Shown piece by piece: positions 44,917-53,719 of a DNA stretch of 64,000 nt. A program made the translations under genes and the position numbers. Source of the DNA: Svornostia abyssi (lineage in GTDB: Bacteria > Actinomycetota > Thermoleophilia > Solirubrobacterales > Solirubrobacteraceae). The notes beneath the pieces are model-generated. The model was given only the letters and a program-made list of their open reading frames with translations. It was not told the origin of the DNA and did no database searches. The number at the start of each line of letters is the position of its first letter. The stretch's first letter is position 1. The stretch is taken from assembly GCA_024666565.1 (NCBI GenBank), contig CP088295.1:1736001-1800000 (forward strand), read 5' to 3'.

Positions 44917-45816
44917 GTGGCCGCCGAACCCGCCATCTCGCTGCGCGGCGTCATCAAGCGCTTCGGGCCGCTCACCGCGGTCGACGGATTGGACCTCGAC
45001 GTCGCGCCCGGCATCTGCTTCGGGCTTCTCGGGCCGAACGGCGCGGGCAAGTCGACGACCATGCGGCTGCTCACCTCGCAGGCGCTCGCCGACGAGGGCG
45101 AGATCCGCGTGCTCGGCCACGAGGTCCCCCGGGACTCGAAGGCGGCACGGCTGCGGATGGGCGTCTGCCCGCAGCAGGACAACCTCGACGTGGAGATGAG
45201 CGTCCGCCAGACCCTGACGGTCTTTTCCCGGCTCTACCGCGTGCCGCGCCACGAACGGGCCGCGGCGATCGACCGCGCACTGCAGATCGCCCGGCTGTCC
45301 GACCGCGCCGACGCGAAGGTCACCGAGCTCTCGGGCGGCATGCGCCGGCGACTGCTCATCGGCCGCGCCCTCGTGCACACGCCCGATCTCGTGCTGCTGG
45401 ACGAGCCGACGGTCGGCCTCGACCCGCAGGTGCGCCAGGAGCTGTGGTCGCTCATCGACGGCCTGCGCAGCGAGGGTGTCACGGTCCTCATGAGCACGCA
45501 CTACATCGAGGAGGCCGAGCGGCTGGCCGACGTCGTCGGGGTGATGGCGGGCGGGAAGATCGTGGCGCTGGGCACCCCGGAGGAGCTCGTGCTCGAGCAC
45601 GCCGGGCGCGAGGTCATCGAGGTGTACGGCCCGCCCGCGCGGCTGGCCGAGGTCGACGCCGACGCGCAGGCGCGCGGGTGGCAGACCCGCCGCAGCGGGC
45701 CGGCCGTGGCGATCCTCCGAGCAGAGAACCTCGACGGCGACGCCCCCGACGGCGAGCGCCGTGCCGCCACGCTGGAGGACGCGTTCGTGATGCTCACCGG
45801 AGCGGAGGTCGACTAG
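44917..45816 (+). CDS. ABC transporter ATP-binding protein, DrrA/NodI-like
   Basis: A 299-residue ATPase: Walker A LLGPNGAGKSTTMRLL (about 40-50), Q-loop VCPQQDNLD, signature TELSGGMRRRLLIGRAL, Walker B LVLLDEPTVGLDP and H-loop LMSTHYIEE. The C-terminal 80 residues are the usual DrrA extension. The GTG start lacks a good ribosome-binding site, as with many genes here. The permease follows after 2 bases, so the pair forms a complete two-component exporter. The substrate may be a drug, a lipid or a polysaccharide; not determinable. Confidence 0.92.
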   Translation: MAAEPAISLRGVIKRFGPLTAVDGLDLDVAPGICFGLLGPNGAGKSTTMRLLTSQALADEGEIRVLGHEVPRDSKAARLRMGVCPQQDNLDVEMSVRQTLTVFSRLYRVPRHERAAAIDRALQIARLSDRADAKVTELSGGMRRRLLIGRALVHTPDLVLLDEPTVGLDPQVRQELWSLIDGLRSEGVTVLMSTHYIEEAERLADVVGVMAGGKIVALGTPEELVLEHAGREVIEVYGPPARLAEVDADAQARGWQTRRSGPAVAILRAENLDGDAPDGERRAATLEDAFVMLTGAEVD

Positions 45817-45818
45817 CC

Positions 45819-46586
45819 ATGCGACGACTCGAACCCGCCGCCGTCATCGGCGTCATGAGCCGCGACGTCACCATCTTCCGCAAGTTCTGGAAGGCCACGA
45901 CGTTCTCGTCGATCGTCGAGCCGACGATCTACCTCGTCGCGTTCGGGTTCGGCTTCGGCGCGCTCGTCACCGAGGTCGGCGGGGTCGACTACATCGAGTA
46001 CGTCGGCACCGGGGTGGTCGCCAGCGCCGCGCTGTTCGCCAGCGTGTTCGCCGGCATGTTCAACACGTTCGTGCGGCGTGAGTTCCAGCGCACGTACGAC
46101 GCGATGCTGGCCGCGCCGGTCGACACGGAGGAGCTCGTCACCGCGGAGATCCTGTGGATCGCGTGCCGCGCCGGCGTCTACTGCATGGCGCCGTTGCTCG
46201 TGGCGACGCTCTTCGGGCTCGACCCGCGGTGGACGACGATCTTCGTGCCGCTCGTCGGCTTCCTCACGGGATTCGGCTTCGCCGCGTTCGGCGTGCTGAT
46301 CAGCGCGCTGGCGAAGTCGATCGACAACTTCAACTACGTCACGAGCGCGGTCGTCACCCCGCTGTTCCTGATCTCGGGCACGTTCTTCCCGATCGAGGGC
46401 CTGCCCGCCGGCATCCAGGCGATCGCCCACCTCAATCCGCTCTACCACTGCGTGCAGCTCGTGCGGGCGCTCGTGCTCGGCGGGCTGGAGGCCGCGGACG
46501 TCATCCACGTCGTCGCGCTGCTGATCTTCGCCGTCGCGATGTGGCTGCTGGCGCTCTGGCGTCAGCGCATCCGCCTCATCGACTGA
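45819..46586 (+). CDS. ABC-2 type permease, DrrB/NodJ-like
   Basis: A 255-residue integral membrane protein with six predicted helices, including IVEPTIYLVAFGFGFGALV, YVGTGVVASAALFASVFAGMF, GVYCMAPLLVATLFGL, VPLVGFLTGFGFAAFGVLISALA, VTSAVVTPLFLISGTFFPIE and VIHVVALLIFAVAMWLLAL. The FFPIEGLPAGIQAIAHLNPLYHCVQLVRAL segment is the signature of the ABC-2 family. It begins 3 bases after the ATPase stop and would be translated with it. Confidence 0.92.
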   Translation: MRRLEPAAVIGVMSRDVTIFRKFWKATTFSSIVEPTIYLVAFGFGFGALVTEVGGVDYIEYVGTGVVASAALFASVFAGMFNTFVRREFQRTYDAMLAAPVDTEELVTAEILWIACRAGVYCMAPLLVATLFGLDPRWTTIFVPLVGFLTGFGFAAFGVLISALAKSIDNFNYVTSAVVTPLFLISGTFFPIEGLPAGIQAIAHLNPLYHCVQLVRALVLGGLEAADVIHVVALLIFAVAMWLLALWRQRIRLID

Positions 46587-46625
46587 CAACCTGTTGCCTC
46601 TCCCCGAACGTCAGGAGGACCCGAT

Positions 46626-47471
46626 ATGTGGAGGAAGTCCGACCTTCTCCATCCGGCCACGATCATCGCGAGCATCGCCCTGTTCGTGGCGCTTGGCGGT
46701 GTGACCTACGCCGCCGCCACCATCGGCACGAAACAGCTGAAGAACGGCGCCGTCACCCGCGCGAAGATCAAGAACCGCGCCGTGTCGCCGTCGAAGCTCG
46801 CCAACCGCGCGGTGACGAACGAGAAGCTCGCGACGAACGCCGTCACACCCGCGAAGCTGCGCAACAGCTCCGTGACCGTCGGCAAGCTCGCCGACGGCGC
46901 CGTGCAGACGTCGAACCTCTCGACCGGCGCAGTGAGTGAATCGAAGCTCGGCTCGGGCGCGGTGACGCCCAGCAAGCTCGGCGGCGGCGCGGTCGGCACC
47001 GCAGCCCTGGCCGACGGGTCGGTGACCGGCGCGAAGCTCGCCGACGGCGCCATCACCGCGGGCAAACTCGCCACCGGCACGGTCATCACCGGGCGCGGCG
47101 CCGTGACGAGCTTTCGCCGCCCGCTCACCGACGGCCAGACCGCCACGCTCGCCACCCTGACGGGCTTCGGGACGATCAGCACGACGTGCACCGCCGGCGC
47201 TGCGGACTCGCAGTTCACGAACCAGTCGGGCGTCCCGGTCGACGCACGGCGGTTCGCGATCACCAACGGCGCGAACCCGGTGCTCGCGACCTCGGCGGTC
47301 GGGACCGGTGCCAGCCTGACCGTGGCGAACGCGGCGGGCAATCAGTCCGTCACCTGGCAGCTGGGGTACACGGACGCCGCCGGGACCGAGCACGTCGCGA
47401 CGGTGCAGCTGAGCAACGTCCTCGACGGCACCGCCTGCATCGTCATGGGGCAGGCGCAGTCCACCGGCTGA
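46626..47471 (+). CDS. Exported protein with tandem ten-residue repeats
   Basis: A 281-residue protein. Residues 1-30 are a signal or anchor helix (ATIIASIALFVALGGVTYAAA). From about 40 to 155, eleven or twelve decapeptides follow in register: KNGAVTRAKI, KNRAVSPSKL, ANRAVTNEKL, ATNAVTPAKL, RNSSVTVGKL, ADGAVQTSNL, STGAVSESKL, GSGAVTPSKL, GGGAVGTAAL, ADGSVTGAKL and ADGAITAGKL. Consensus is x-x-G-A-V-T-x-x-K-L. The pattern suggests a regular beta-solenoid, by inference. The C-terminal 110 residues form a beta domain with a possible disulphide. GGAGG lies 7 bases upstream. Surface fibre or adhesion is a guess. Confidence 0.75.
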   Translation: MWRKSDLLHPATIIASIALFVALGGVTYAAATIGTKQLKNGAVTRAKIKNRAVSPSKLANRAVTNEKLATNAVTPAKLRNSSVTVGKLADGAVQTSNLSTGAVSESKLGSGAVTPSKLGGGAVGTAALADGSVTGAKLADGAITAGKLATGTVITGRGAVTSFRRPLTDGQTATLATLTGFGTISTTCTAGAADSQFTNQSGVPVDARRFAITNGANPVLATSAVGTGASLTVANAAGNQSVTWQLGYTDAAGTEHVATVQLSNVLDGTACIVMGQAQSTG

Positions 47472-47495
47472 TGCGGCTCGTCCGGCCGTCGCCGC

Positions 47496-48836
47496 CTACG
47501 CGGCGGCGGCCGGCACCCGCCCCGCGTCGATGGCGCGGAGCAGCATCTCGTGGTCGCGTTCGGTCTGGTCGGCGTACGCGTGCGCCCAGTCGCGCATCGC
47601 CTTGTCGAACGCCTCGCCTCCGCCGAGGTACCCCGCGATCGCGGCGGCGTCCCCCGTCCGCGCGTGGGCGCGGGCCAGGACCCAGCCGCACAGCTCGGCG
47701 TACAGCGTCAGCTCGGACAGGTTCAGCGCCTCGATCTCCGCCGAGCCCTTCATGTCCCGCAGCTGGCGCAGGTAGAAGTCACGGCCGTTGGGCCCGCGCA
47801 GCCAGCCGAGGAAGATGTCGCTCGTCGCCTGCATGAGCCGCTGGCCCACCACGACGCGCTTGCCCTGCTGGCGGTAGCGCGAGCGCCCGGTGTGCGGCTC
47901 CAGGACCGACGCGGTCGCCTCCTTGGCCTGGAGGATCAGCGGGTCGTCGCCGTCGCGCCCGATGTTCAGCGTGATGAAGGCGCGGGTGCCGACGCTGCCG
48001 ACGCTGACGACCTTCTGCGCGATGTCGACGAGCTCGTACCGGTCGGCGAGGACCCTGCGCTCGTCGGGCAGCGTCGCGCGGTACTGACGCAGGAGCTCCT
48101 CGAGCACCTGCCGGTCCTCGAACTGCGCGAGGTGGGTGACGAGCGGCGGGTCGTCACGGAACCGGACCTTCCCGTCCACGGTCTCCGTGAGCTTGGAGAA
48201 CGCCTGCAGGCTCGTGCGGCCCCGGGCCTTCGTGACGTTCTTCTGCAGGCGCTTCGTCACGGTCGCCTGTGTGGCGAGCACGGCGTCGACGTCGGCGTGC
48301 GCGTACCAGACGTCGAGGTGGCGCATGCGGGCGAAGGCGAGCATCGCCTCGCGGTAGCGCCGGGCACCCGCCCGAGCGGTCTCGGCGGCCGCCCGTGGCG
48401 ACTCGCCGTTCCCGCGCGCGGCGACCGTCACGCTCGCCGCAAGGCGCTTGACGTCGTACTCGAACGGGCCGGGCAGGGTCTCGTCGAAGTCGTTGAGGTC
48501 GAAGACGAGCCGGCGCTCGGGCGAGGCGTACAGGCCGAAGTTCGACAGATGCGCGTCACCGCAGCACTGGACCCGCAGCCCGGTCGGTCGTGTCGTGGCG
48601 ATGTCGGCCGCCATGACCGCGGCGCTGCCGCGCAGGAAGGCAAAGGGCGACGCCGCCATCCGCCCATATCGCAGCGGGAGCAGCTCGGGCACGCGGTCGG
48701 CGGCCTGGCGTTCGAGGATCGCGATCGGGTCCTCGCGGTCGTCCCCGGGACTCCACGCCGCGTGGCTGGACCGGGGCGAGTCGGTGCGGCGCGCGCGGCC
48801 GGCCAGGCGGCGCTCCTCCGGGGTGGGCTGGCTCAT
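47496..48836 (-). CDS. DUF2252 protein (kinase-like fold)
   Basis: A 446-residue cytoplasmic protein of the DUF2252 family, which has a protein-kinase-like fold. Marks are LRGSAAVMAADIA, CCGDAHLSNFGLYASPERRLVFDLNDFDETLPGPFEYDVKRLAASV (the H-x-D-like loop HLSNFG and DFDE metal motif) and RYRQQGKRVVVGQRLMQATSDIFLGW. Function is unknown; kinase-like activity is only an inference from the fold. Its start is 34 bases from that of the divergent YihY-like gene, which may share a promoter. Confidence 0.85.
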   Translation of the reverse strand: MSQPTPEERRLAGRARRTDSPRSSHAAWSPGDDREDPIAILERQAADRVPELLPLRYGRMAASPFAFLRGSAAVMAADIATTRPTGLRVQCCGDAHLSNFGLYASPERRLVFDLNDFDETLPGPFEYDVKRLAASVTVAARGNGESPRAAAETARAGARRYREAMLAFARMRHLDVWYAHADVDAVLATQATVTKRLQKNVTKARGRTSLQAFSKLTETVDGKVRFRDDPPLVTHLAQFEDRQVLEELLRQYRATLPDERRVLADRYELVDIAQKVVSVGSVGTRAFITLNIGRDGDDPLILQAKEATASVLEPHTGRSRYRQQGKRVVVGQRLMQATSDIFLGWLRGPNGRDFYLRQLRDMKGSAEIEALNLSELTLYAELCGWVLARAHARTGDAAAIAGYLGGGEAFDKAMRDWAHAYADQTERDHEMLLRAIDAGRVPAAAA

Positions 48837-48870
48837 GGGGCCGCAGTGTTCCACGTACGATCGCTGCGCG

Positions 48871-49686
48871 ATGAAGCCCGACGAGGTCCTCCAGCGGCTC
48901 GAGCACACCCTCGCGGGCCGGATCATCGACGCGCTGCTGCGCATCAACATCGTCGACCGGGCGCTCGCGCTGTCCTCGAAGATGTTCGTGGTGATGCTGC
49001 CGCTCACCATCCTGACCGGCGCCGTGGTCCAGGGCGAGAGCCTGGGCGACGAGCTCGTCGACCGGTTCGGCCTCTCGGGCGGCGGCGCGGAGGCGGCCCG
49101 GACACTGTTCGAGTCCCCCGACGTCGTGAAGGCGGGGGTGAGCGTCTTCGGGATCGCGTTTCTCGTCTTCGGCTCGCTCAGCCTGTCCCGGGGACTGGAG
49201 CGGGTGTACCTCGACGCGTGGCAGATGCAGGCCGTGGAGGGGTCGGTCCTGCGCCGGCTGGGGTGGCTCGCGAGCGTCGTCGGCTTCATCTCGATCGCCG
49301 ACCCGGTCCGCGACCTCCTCTCCAACGTGGGCCTGCCGCTGAAGGGCAGCATCGTCTCGCTCGCGCTGAGCACGGCGATCTGGCTGTGGACGCCGTACCT
49401 CCTGCTCGCCCAGCGCCTGCCCTGGCAGCGGCTCGTGCCGACCGGCCTGCTCACGGCACTCGCGACGGCCGGTCTCGGCGTTGCGTCACTCGTCTACATG
49501 CCGACGGTCGTCTCGGACAACGCGGCGCGCTACGGGCTCATCGGCGTGGCGTTCGCGCTCGTCTCCTGGATGTTCGCCTACTGCTGCGCGGTGATCGGCG
49601 CGATCGTGGTCGGCGCCGTGCTGGCCGGGCGCACGCCGCTGGCGGAGGAAGACGTCGCGGGCGCCCGTGCGCAGGCCCCCGCCTGA
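48871..49686 (+). CDS. YihY/BrkB-like membrane protein
   Basis: A 271-residue integral membrane protein. Six helices are suggested, including MFVVMLPLTILTGAVV, AGVSVFGIAFLVFGSLSL, ASVVGFISIADPVRD, GSIVSLALSTAIWLWTPYLLLA, LVPTGLLTALATAGLGVASLVYM and GLIGVAFALVSWMFAYCCAVIGAIVVGAVLA. The pattern RGLERVYLDAWQ between helices matches the YihY/BrkB family. The function of the family is debated. The AY instead of more common GS residues in the final span and a mild length reduction are noted. Confidence 0.75.
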   Translation: MKPDEVLQRLEHTLAGRIIDALLRINIVDRALALSSKMFVVMLPLTILTGAVVQGESLGDELVDRFGLSGGGAEAARTLFESPDVVKAGVSVFGIAFLVFGSLSLSRGLERVYLDAWQMQAVEGSVLRRLGWLASVVGFISIADPVRDLLSNVGLPLKGSIVSLALSTAIWLWTPYLLLAQRLPWQRLVPTGLLTALATAGLGVASLVYMPTVVSDNAARYGLIGVAFALVSWMFAYCCAVIGAIVVGAVLAGRTPLAEEDVAGARAQAPA

Positions 49687-49776
49687 CCGGGCGACGGGGC
49701 CCGCGGATCGGGCTCCCGCCTGCTTGGATGAGGGCATGTCGCGTTCAAGCGGGCCTGCCGACGGCCGATTGCCGGG

Positions 49777-50697
49777 GTGATGGTGCCCGTGTCCCTGCTG
49801 TTCGATTCGGCGCTCGCCGCGCCCCTCGAAGCCCTCGCGGCGATACCCGCGGCCGTGCAGGCGCCGGCGCGCGGCGTGAAGGCGCGCGGCCGGCTGCGGG
49901 CCGCCGGGCTCCACGGGCGTATGCGCTGGGCGCTCCACCGCGGCGACCGCCGGTGGGTGGCCGGCCGGTTCGCTCTTCCGCTGCTGGAGACGCCGCACCA
50001 GCGGCGGGTGCATCGCGTCGGGCTGCGGCACTACGCGCTGACGCAGCGCTGCATGACCGTCGAGAGCGATGCCGCCCTGCGCGGCGCCGTCGGGCTCATC
50101 GGGGACATGCCGCCCACGTCCGGGCGCACGATCTTCGCGTTCGCTCACAGCCCCGCGATGTGGGTGTCGCTGTACGGGCTGACGAACGTCGGGCTGCCGG
50201 TCTCCCCGGTGGTCGAGGACTGGTTCTTCGAGGATGCGATGGCGGCCGTCCGCACGGACGCGGTGGCGAGGTCCGGCGGGCGGGTGATCCTGGCGGGGGA
50301 TGCCTTCACGCAGGTCCAGGCGGCGCTGCAGGACGGGGGGATCCCCGCGATCGCCGTCGATGTCGCGGGGTCCACCCCGGTGCGGTTCCTCGGCAAGGAC
50401 GCGCGGGTCCGCAGCGGGATCGCCCGGCTCGCGCAGGCCACGGGGGCCTCCATCGTCCCCATGCGCGGCGCCTTCGTCCGCGGGCGGCCGGTCGTGGTGC
50501 TCGACGCCCCGATCGCCCCGCGGGACGATCACCATGCCCTGCTGCGTGACGTGGTTGCCGCCGTGGAGGCGCCGGTGCTGGAACGGCCGGAATACTGGAT
50601 GCCGTACACGGGCGACCTGTGGCCGGACCGGTGCGCCCCGTTCCGCGACGCCTACGCCGAGGACCCGCCACTGCCCGAAGTAGGATCTCCCACATGA
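49777..50697 (+). CDS. HtrB/LPLAT-like acyltransferase
   Basis: A 306-residue protein with the general layout of lysophospholipid acyltransferases of the HtrB/PIM type: FAHSPAMWVSLYG in place of the usual HxxxxD box, GRVILAGDAFTQVQAALQDGGIPAIAVDVAGSTPVRFLGKDARVRSGIARLAQATGASIVPMRGA (split here in motif terms) as the substrate and glycine strands. The replaced histidine-aspartate pair makes catalysis uncertain. The start is GTG 49777 or ATG 49780. It overlaps the BY-kinase gene by 4 bases, suggesting acylation of a polysaccharide or its lipid carrier. Confidence 0.6.
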   Translation: MMVPVSLLFDSALAAPLEALAAIPAAVQAPARGVKARGRLRAAGLHGRMRWALHRGDRRWVAGRFALPLLETPHQRRVHRVGLRHYALTQRCMTVESDAALRGAVGLIGDMPPTSGRTIFAFAHSPAMWVSLYGLTNVGLPVSPVVEDWFFEDAMAAVRTDAVARSGGRVILAGDAFTQVQAALQDGGIPAIAVDVAGSTPVRFLGKDARVRSGIARLAQATGASIVPMRGAFVRGRPVVVLDAPIAPRDDHHALLRDVVAAVEAPVLERPEYWMPYTGDLWPDRCAPFRDAYAEDPPLPEVGSPT

Positions 50698-52223
50698 GCT
50701 CTCCCCGGCGTGGCGGCGGTTCCGGCGAGGGCGACACCCTGGTCTATGCGTTCCGCGTGGTCCGGGAGCGCCTCTGGCTGATCGCCGGGATCACCGTGGC
50801 CTGCGGCGTGCTCGCGTTCCTGTACTCGTCGACACGCGCGGAGACGTACGAGTCGACCGCGCAGGTCGTGTTCGGGCAGACCCAGCTCGAGGACCAGGTG
50901 CTGCAGAGCAACTCGCAGTCGGCGACTCCCGAGCGCGATGCCGCGACCCGCGTCCTCGTCGCGACGAGCGAGGAGGTCGGCGCCCGCGTGCAGAAGCGGC
51001 TGAAGACCGATGTGCCGCCGGAGACGCTCACCGCGTCGGTAGCCGTCGAGGCCGAGCCGAACGCCGACGTGCTGAACTTCTCCGCGTCGGCCGAGGATCC
51101 GCAGGTCGCGGCGGACATCGCGAATGCGTTCGCCCTCGAGTACATCGCGTTCGAGCGGGCGACGCTCCTGGCGCAGATCCAGCGGGCGCAGGACGACTAC
51201 AACGAGCGCCTGGCGGGTCTTCAGCAGGGCACCGCCGCGTACGAGTCGGTGCGGGGGCAGCTCGAGCGGCTCCAGACCCTCGAGGACCTCGGCGCCACCG
51301 ACTCGAAGGTCATCAGCAAGGCCACGCCGGCATCGACGCCGTCGTCGCCGAAGCCCAAGCGCGACGCGGTGCTGGGCCTGATCATCGGCCTGCTGCTCGG
51401 CCTGACCGTCTCCTTCCTGCTCGACCTGCTCGACCGGCGGGTCAAGACCCTCGACGACTTCGAGCGGATGTACGGCCTGCGTGCGCTGGCCTCCACGCCG
51501 CGCACGTCGTTCGTCATCCCCGCGGACGAACTGTCGTCACCGGTCTTCGAGCCGTACCGGATCCTGCGGACCGCCATCAGCTTCGCCGAGGCGCGGCGCG
51601 AGACGAAGGTGCTGCTGATCACCAGCGCGGTGTCGGGCGAGGGCAAGACCTCGGTCGCGCTGAACCTGGTGCGCGCGTTCGCGCAGTCCGGGCAGCCCGC
51701 GATCCTCGTCGAAGCCGACCTGCGCCGCCCGTCGCTGCGCAACCGCATGGTCATCGACGACCGCGAGGGCGGCCTGACCACCGCGCTGACCGGTCGTCAC
51801 CGCGCGCGCGACCTGCTCCGTGACCTGCCCGGCGAGCGCGGCAGCGGCGCGCTGCTCCTGCCCGCCGGGCCGCTCGCGCCCAACGCGCCGCAGCTGCTCT
51901 CCAGCAGCCGGATGACCGAGGTGCTCGAGGATCTCGCGGCCGGTCCGGAGGTCATCGTCATCGACGCCGCTCCGCTGCTGCCCGTCGCCGACACGCAGGT
52001 GCTGCTCGACAACCCGCAGATCAACGCGACGATCATCGTCGGCCGCGCGTACGAGACGAAGCGCGAGGACATTCGCCGCTGCCGGTCGATCCTCGACGCG
52101 CACGAGTGCCAGCCGCTCGGCATCGTCGTGACGGGGCTCGACCCGATCGAGCGCTACGAGTACTACCGGCCGGAGACGCCGTCGCGGCCCGCGCCGCCGG
52201 CGCCCGTCGAAGCCGCCCGGTAG
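50694..52223 (+). CDS. Wzz/BY-kinase: polysaccharide co-polymerase with tyrosine kinase domain
   Basis: A 509-residue fusion. The Wzz part covers about 1-250: TM1 LWLIAGITVACGVLAFLY, a coiled-coil region outside and TM2 AVLGLIIGLLLGLTVSFLLDLL. The cytoplasmic kinase follows with Walker A SAVSGEGKTSVALNL, A' AILVEADLRRPSL and Walker B VIVIDAAPLLPVAD. The C-terminal tyrosine cluster reads ERYEYYRP, shorter than in many BY-kinases. It controls chain length and polymerisation of an exopolysaccharide, and its phosphotyrosines are the likely target of the CpsB-like phosphatase at 7076. The ATG overlaps the acyltransferase stop in ATGA. Confidence 0.9.
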   Translation: MSSPRRGGGSGEGDTLVYAFRVVRERLWLIAGITVACGVLAFLYSSTRAETYESTAQVVFGQTQLEDQVLQSNSQSATPERDAATRVLVATSEEVGARVQKRLKTDVPPETLTASVAVEAEPNADVLNFSASAEDPQVAADIANAFALEYIAFERATLLAQIQRAQDDYNERLAGLQQGTAAYESVRGQLERLQTLEDLGATDSKVISKATPASTPSSPKPKRDAVLGLIIGLLLGLTVSFLLDLLDRRVKTLDDFERMYGLRALASTPRTSFVIPADELSSPVFEPYRILRTAISFAEARRETKVLLITSAVSGEGKTSVALNLVRAFAQSGQPAILVEADLRRPSLRNRMVIDDREGGLTTALTGRHRARDLLRDLPGERGSGALLLPAGPLAPNAPQLLSSSRMTEVLEDLAAGPEVIVIDAAPLLPVADTQVLLDNPQINATIIVGRAYETKREDIRRCRSILDAHECQPLGIVVTGLDPIERYEYYRPETPSRPAPPAPVEAAR

Positions 52224-52228
52224 CCGCC

Positions 52229-53719
52229 ATGGGGACGCTGCGGCTGCCGAGCCTGCGGACGCCCGGGCCGCTCGCCGGGGCCGACGCGCAGCTCGGATCG
52301 ATCATCGGGCTGATCGCGTGCGGCGGACTCCTGCTGACCCTGGGGGCCGTCCTCGTCGCCGGCGTGATCGGCCTCGTGTTGCCGCTGGTGATCGTCGGGC
52401 TGCTGGCCTGCGTGCGGTGGCCCGCGCTGCCCGTCGGCCTGCTCGTCGGGATGACGCTCCTGATCGACGCGTACTACGGCGAGCTGCCCGCCCCCGGCTA
52501 CCCGCTGTACAACGGGGTCGCGGGAGGCTTCTCGCCCTGGGAGATGCTCGTCTACCTCGCCGTCGGGTCCGTCGTCCTGGACTGCGTGCGTCGCCGCCGG
52601 CTCCCGCCGATGCCCGGGCTCATCGCGATTCCGCTCCTGCTCATGGCCGTCGCGTTCGGCGTCGGCTCGTTCGTGGGCTATACGGAGGGGGCGGGCCTCA
52701 AGGCGCAGATCGACGGACTGCGCAACGTGCTGCCCGTCGTGGTGGTCGCGCCGCTCGTCGCCGCCGTGCTCCCCGCCGCGCGCGTGCGGCTGGTGCTGGG
52801 CGTCGTCGCGGCTGCCATCGGCTTCAAGGCGCTGCTCGGCCTGGGGCTCACGATGCAGCGCGGCGGCCCGAGCCTCGACAACCTCATCTTCTACGAGATC
52901 ACCATGAACTGGGTCTTCATGGCGCTGGTGCTCTGCGTGCTCGCGTGCCGGGTCTGCGGGGTGCCGCTGCCGTGGTGGGTCTGGGTTGCCGCGGGTCTCG
53001 CCCTGCTCATGTTCGTGATCGGGCTGAAGCGCGCGCTGTGGATCGGGTCGGTGGCCGGCCTGGGGCTCATCCTGGTGCTGGGGCTCGGGCGGGTGGGCCG
53101 GCGCCTGTTCATCCCCGCGCTGGCCGTGACGGGCGCGCTGGGGTGGCTGCTCTTCTCCGCCGGGGTCGCCGTGGAGCTCAACGGCCCGGTCGCCGAGCGC
53201 GTCTCCTCCCTGAACCCGCAGAAGGTCGCGTCGAACACGCAGGACCGGTACCGGCTCGACGAGCGCGCGAACGTCTGGATCGGGATCAAGGAACAGCCGC
53301 TCCTCGGCCTTGGCCAGGGGGTGCCGTGGCGTGCGGTCGAGCCGCTCGGGATCGAGCATGAGTCCGCGCGGGACTACGTCCACTTCGCGGTGCTGTGGTT
53401 CTGGATGAAGTACTCGTTCCTCGGCGCGCTCGCGTACGTCGCGATCATGGCCGCGGTCATCGTGATGGGGATCCGGGTGCGCCGCGGCCATCCCGACCCG
53501 CTCATGAGCGCGCTGGGCCTGGGCGCGGCGGCGTCGTTCCTCGCGCTCGTCGTCGCCGAGCTGACGGTGACGTGGACGGGTGCGAATCCGTCGTTCACCG
53601 TGATGACGGGCGCGACGATCGGCGTCCTGGCGGTGCTCGACGTCGAGCGGCGGGCGCTCAGTCGGCGAGCTGGGGCGGCGGCTGGCGACGGGCGAGGGCT
53701 CGCAGCTCCGCCACGTTGA
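52229..53719 (+). CDS. O-antigen ligase/polymerase-like membrane protein
   Basis: A 496-residue protein with about twelve transmembrane helices, among them SIIGLIACGGLLLTLGAVL, VIGLVLPLVIVGLLACV, VLPVVVVAPLVAAVLPA and WVWVAAGLALLMFVIGL. The large loop before the last helices (SSLNPQKVASNTQDRYRLDERANVWIGIKEQPLLGLGQG) contains the Wzy_C/WaaL marks RANVW and LLGLGQG. It would polymerise or ligate undecaprenyl-linked glycan outside the membrane. It follows the BY-kinase by 6 bases. Its last 62 bases overlap the convergent flippase gene. Confidence 0.85.
   Translation: MGTLRLPSLRTPGPLAGADAQLGSIIGLIACGGLLLTLGAVLVAGVIGLVLPLVIVGLLACVRWPALPVGLLVGMTLLIDAYYGELPAPGYPLYNGVAGGFSPWEMLVYLAVGSVVLDCVRRRRLPPMPGLIAIPLLLMAVAFGVGSFVGYTEGAGLKAQIDGLRNVLPVVVVAPLVAAVLPAARVRLVLGVVAAAIGFKALLGLGLTMQRGGPSLDNLIFYEITMNWVFMALVLCVLACRVCGVPLPWWVWVAAGLALLMFVIGLKRALWIGSVAGLGLILVLGLGRVGRRLFIPALAVTGALGWLLFSAGVAVELNGPVAERVSSLNPQKVASNTQDRYRLDERANVWIGIKEQPLLGLGQGVPWRAVEPLGIEHESARDYVHFAVLWFWMKYSFLGALAYVAIMAAVIVMGIRVRRGHPDPLMSALGLGAAASFLALVVAELTVTWTGANPSFTVMTGATIGVLAVLDVERRALSRRAGAAAGDGRGLAAPPR

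Noticed and set aside
49737..49781. A 14-codon leader frame (MSRSSGPADGRLPG) overlapping the acyltransferase start
   Set aside because: It has no ribosome-binding site, no codon pattern suggestive of attenuation and no stem following it.
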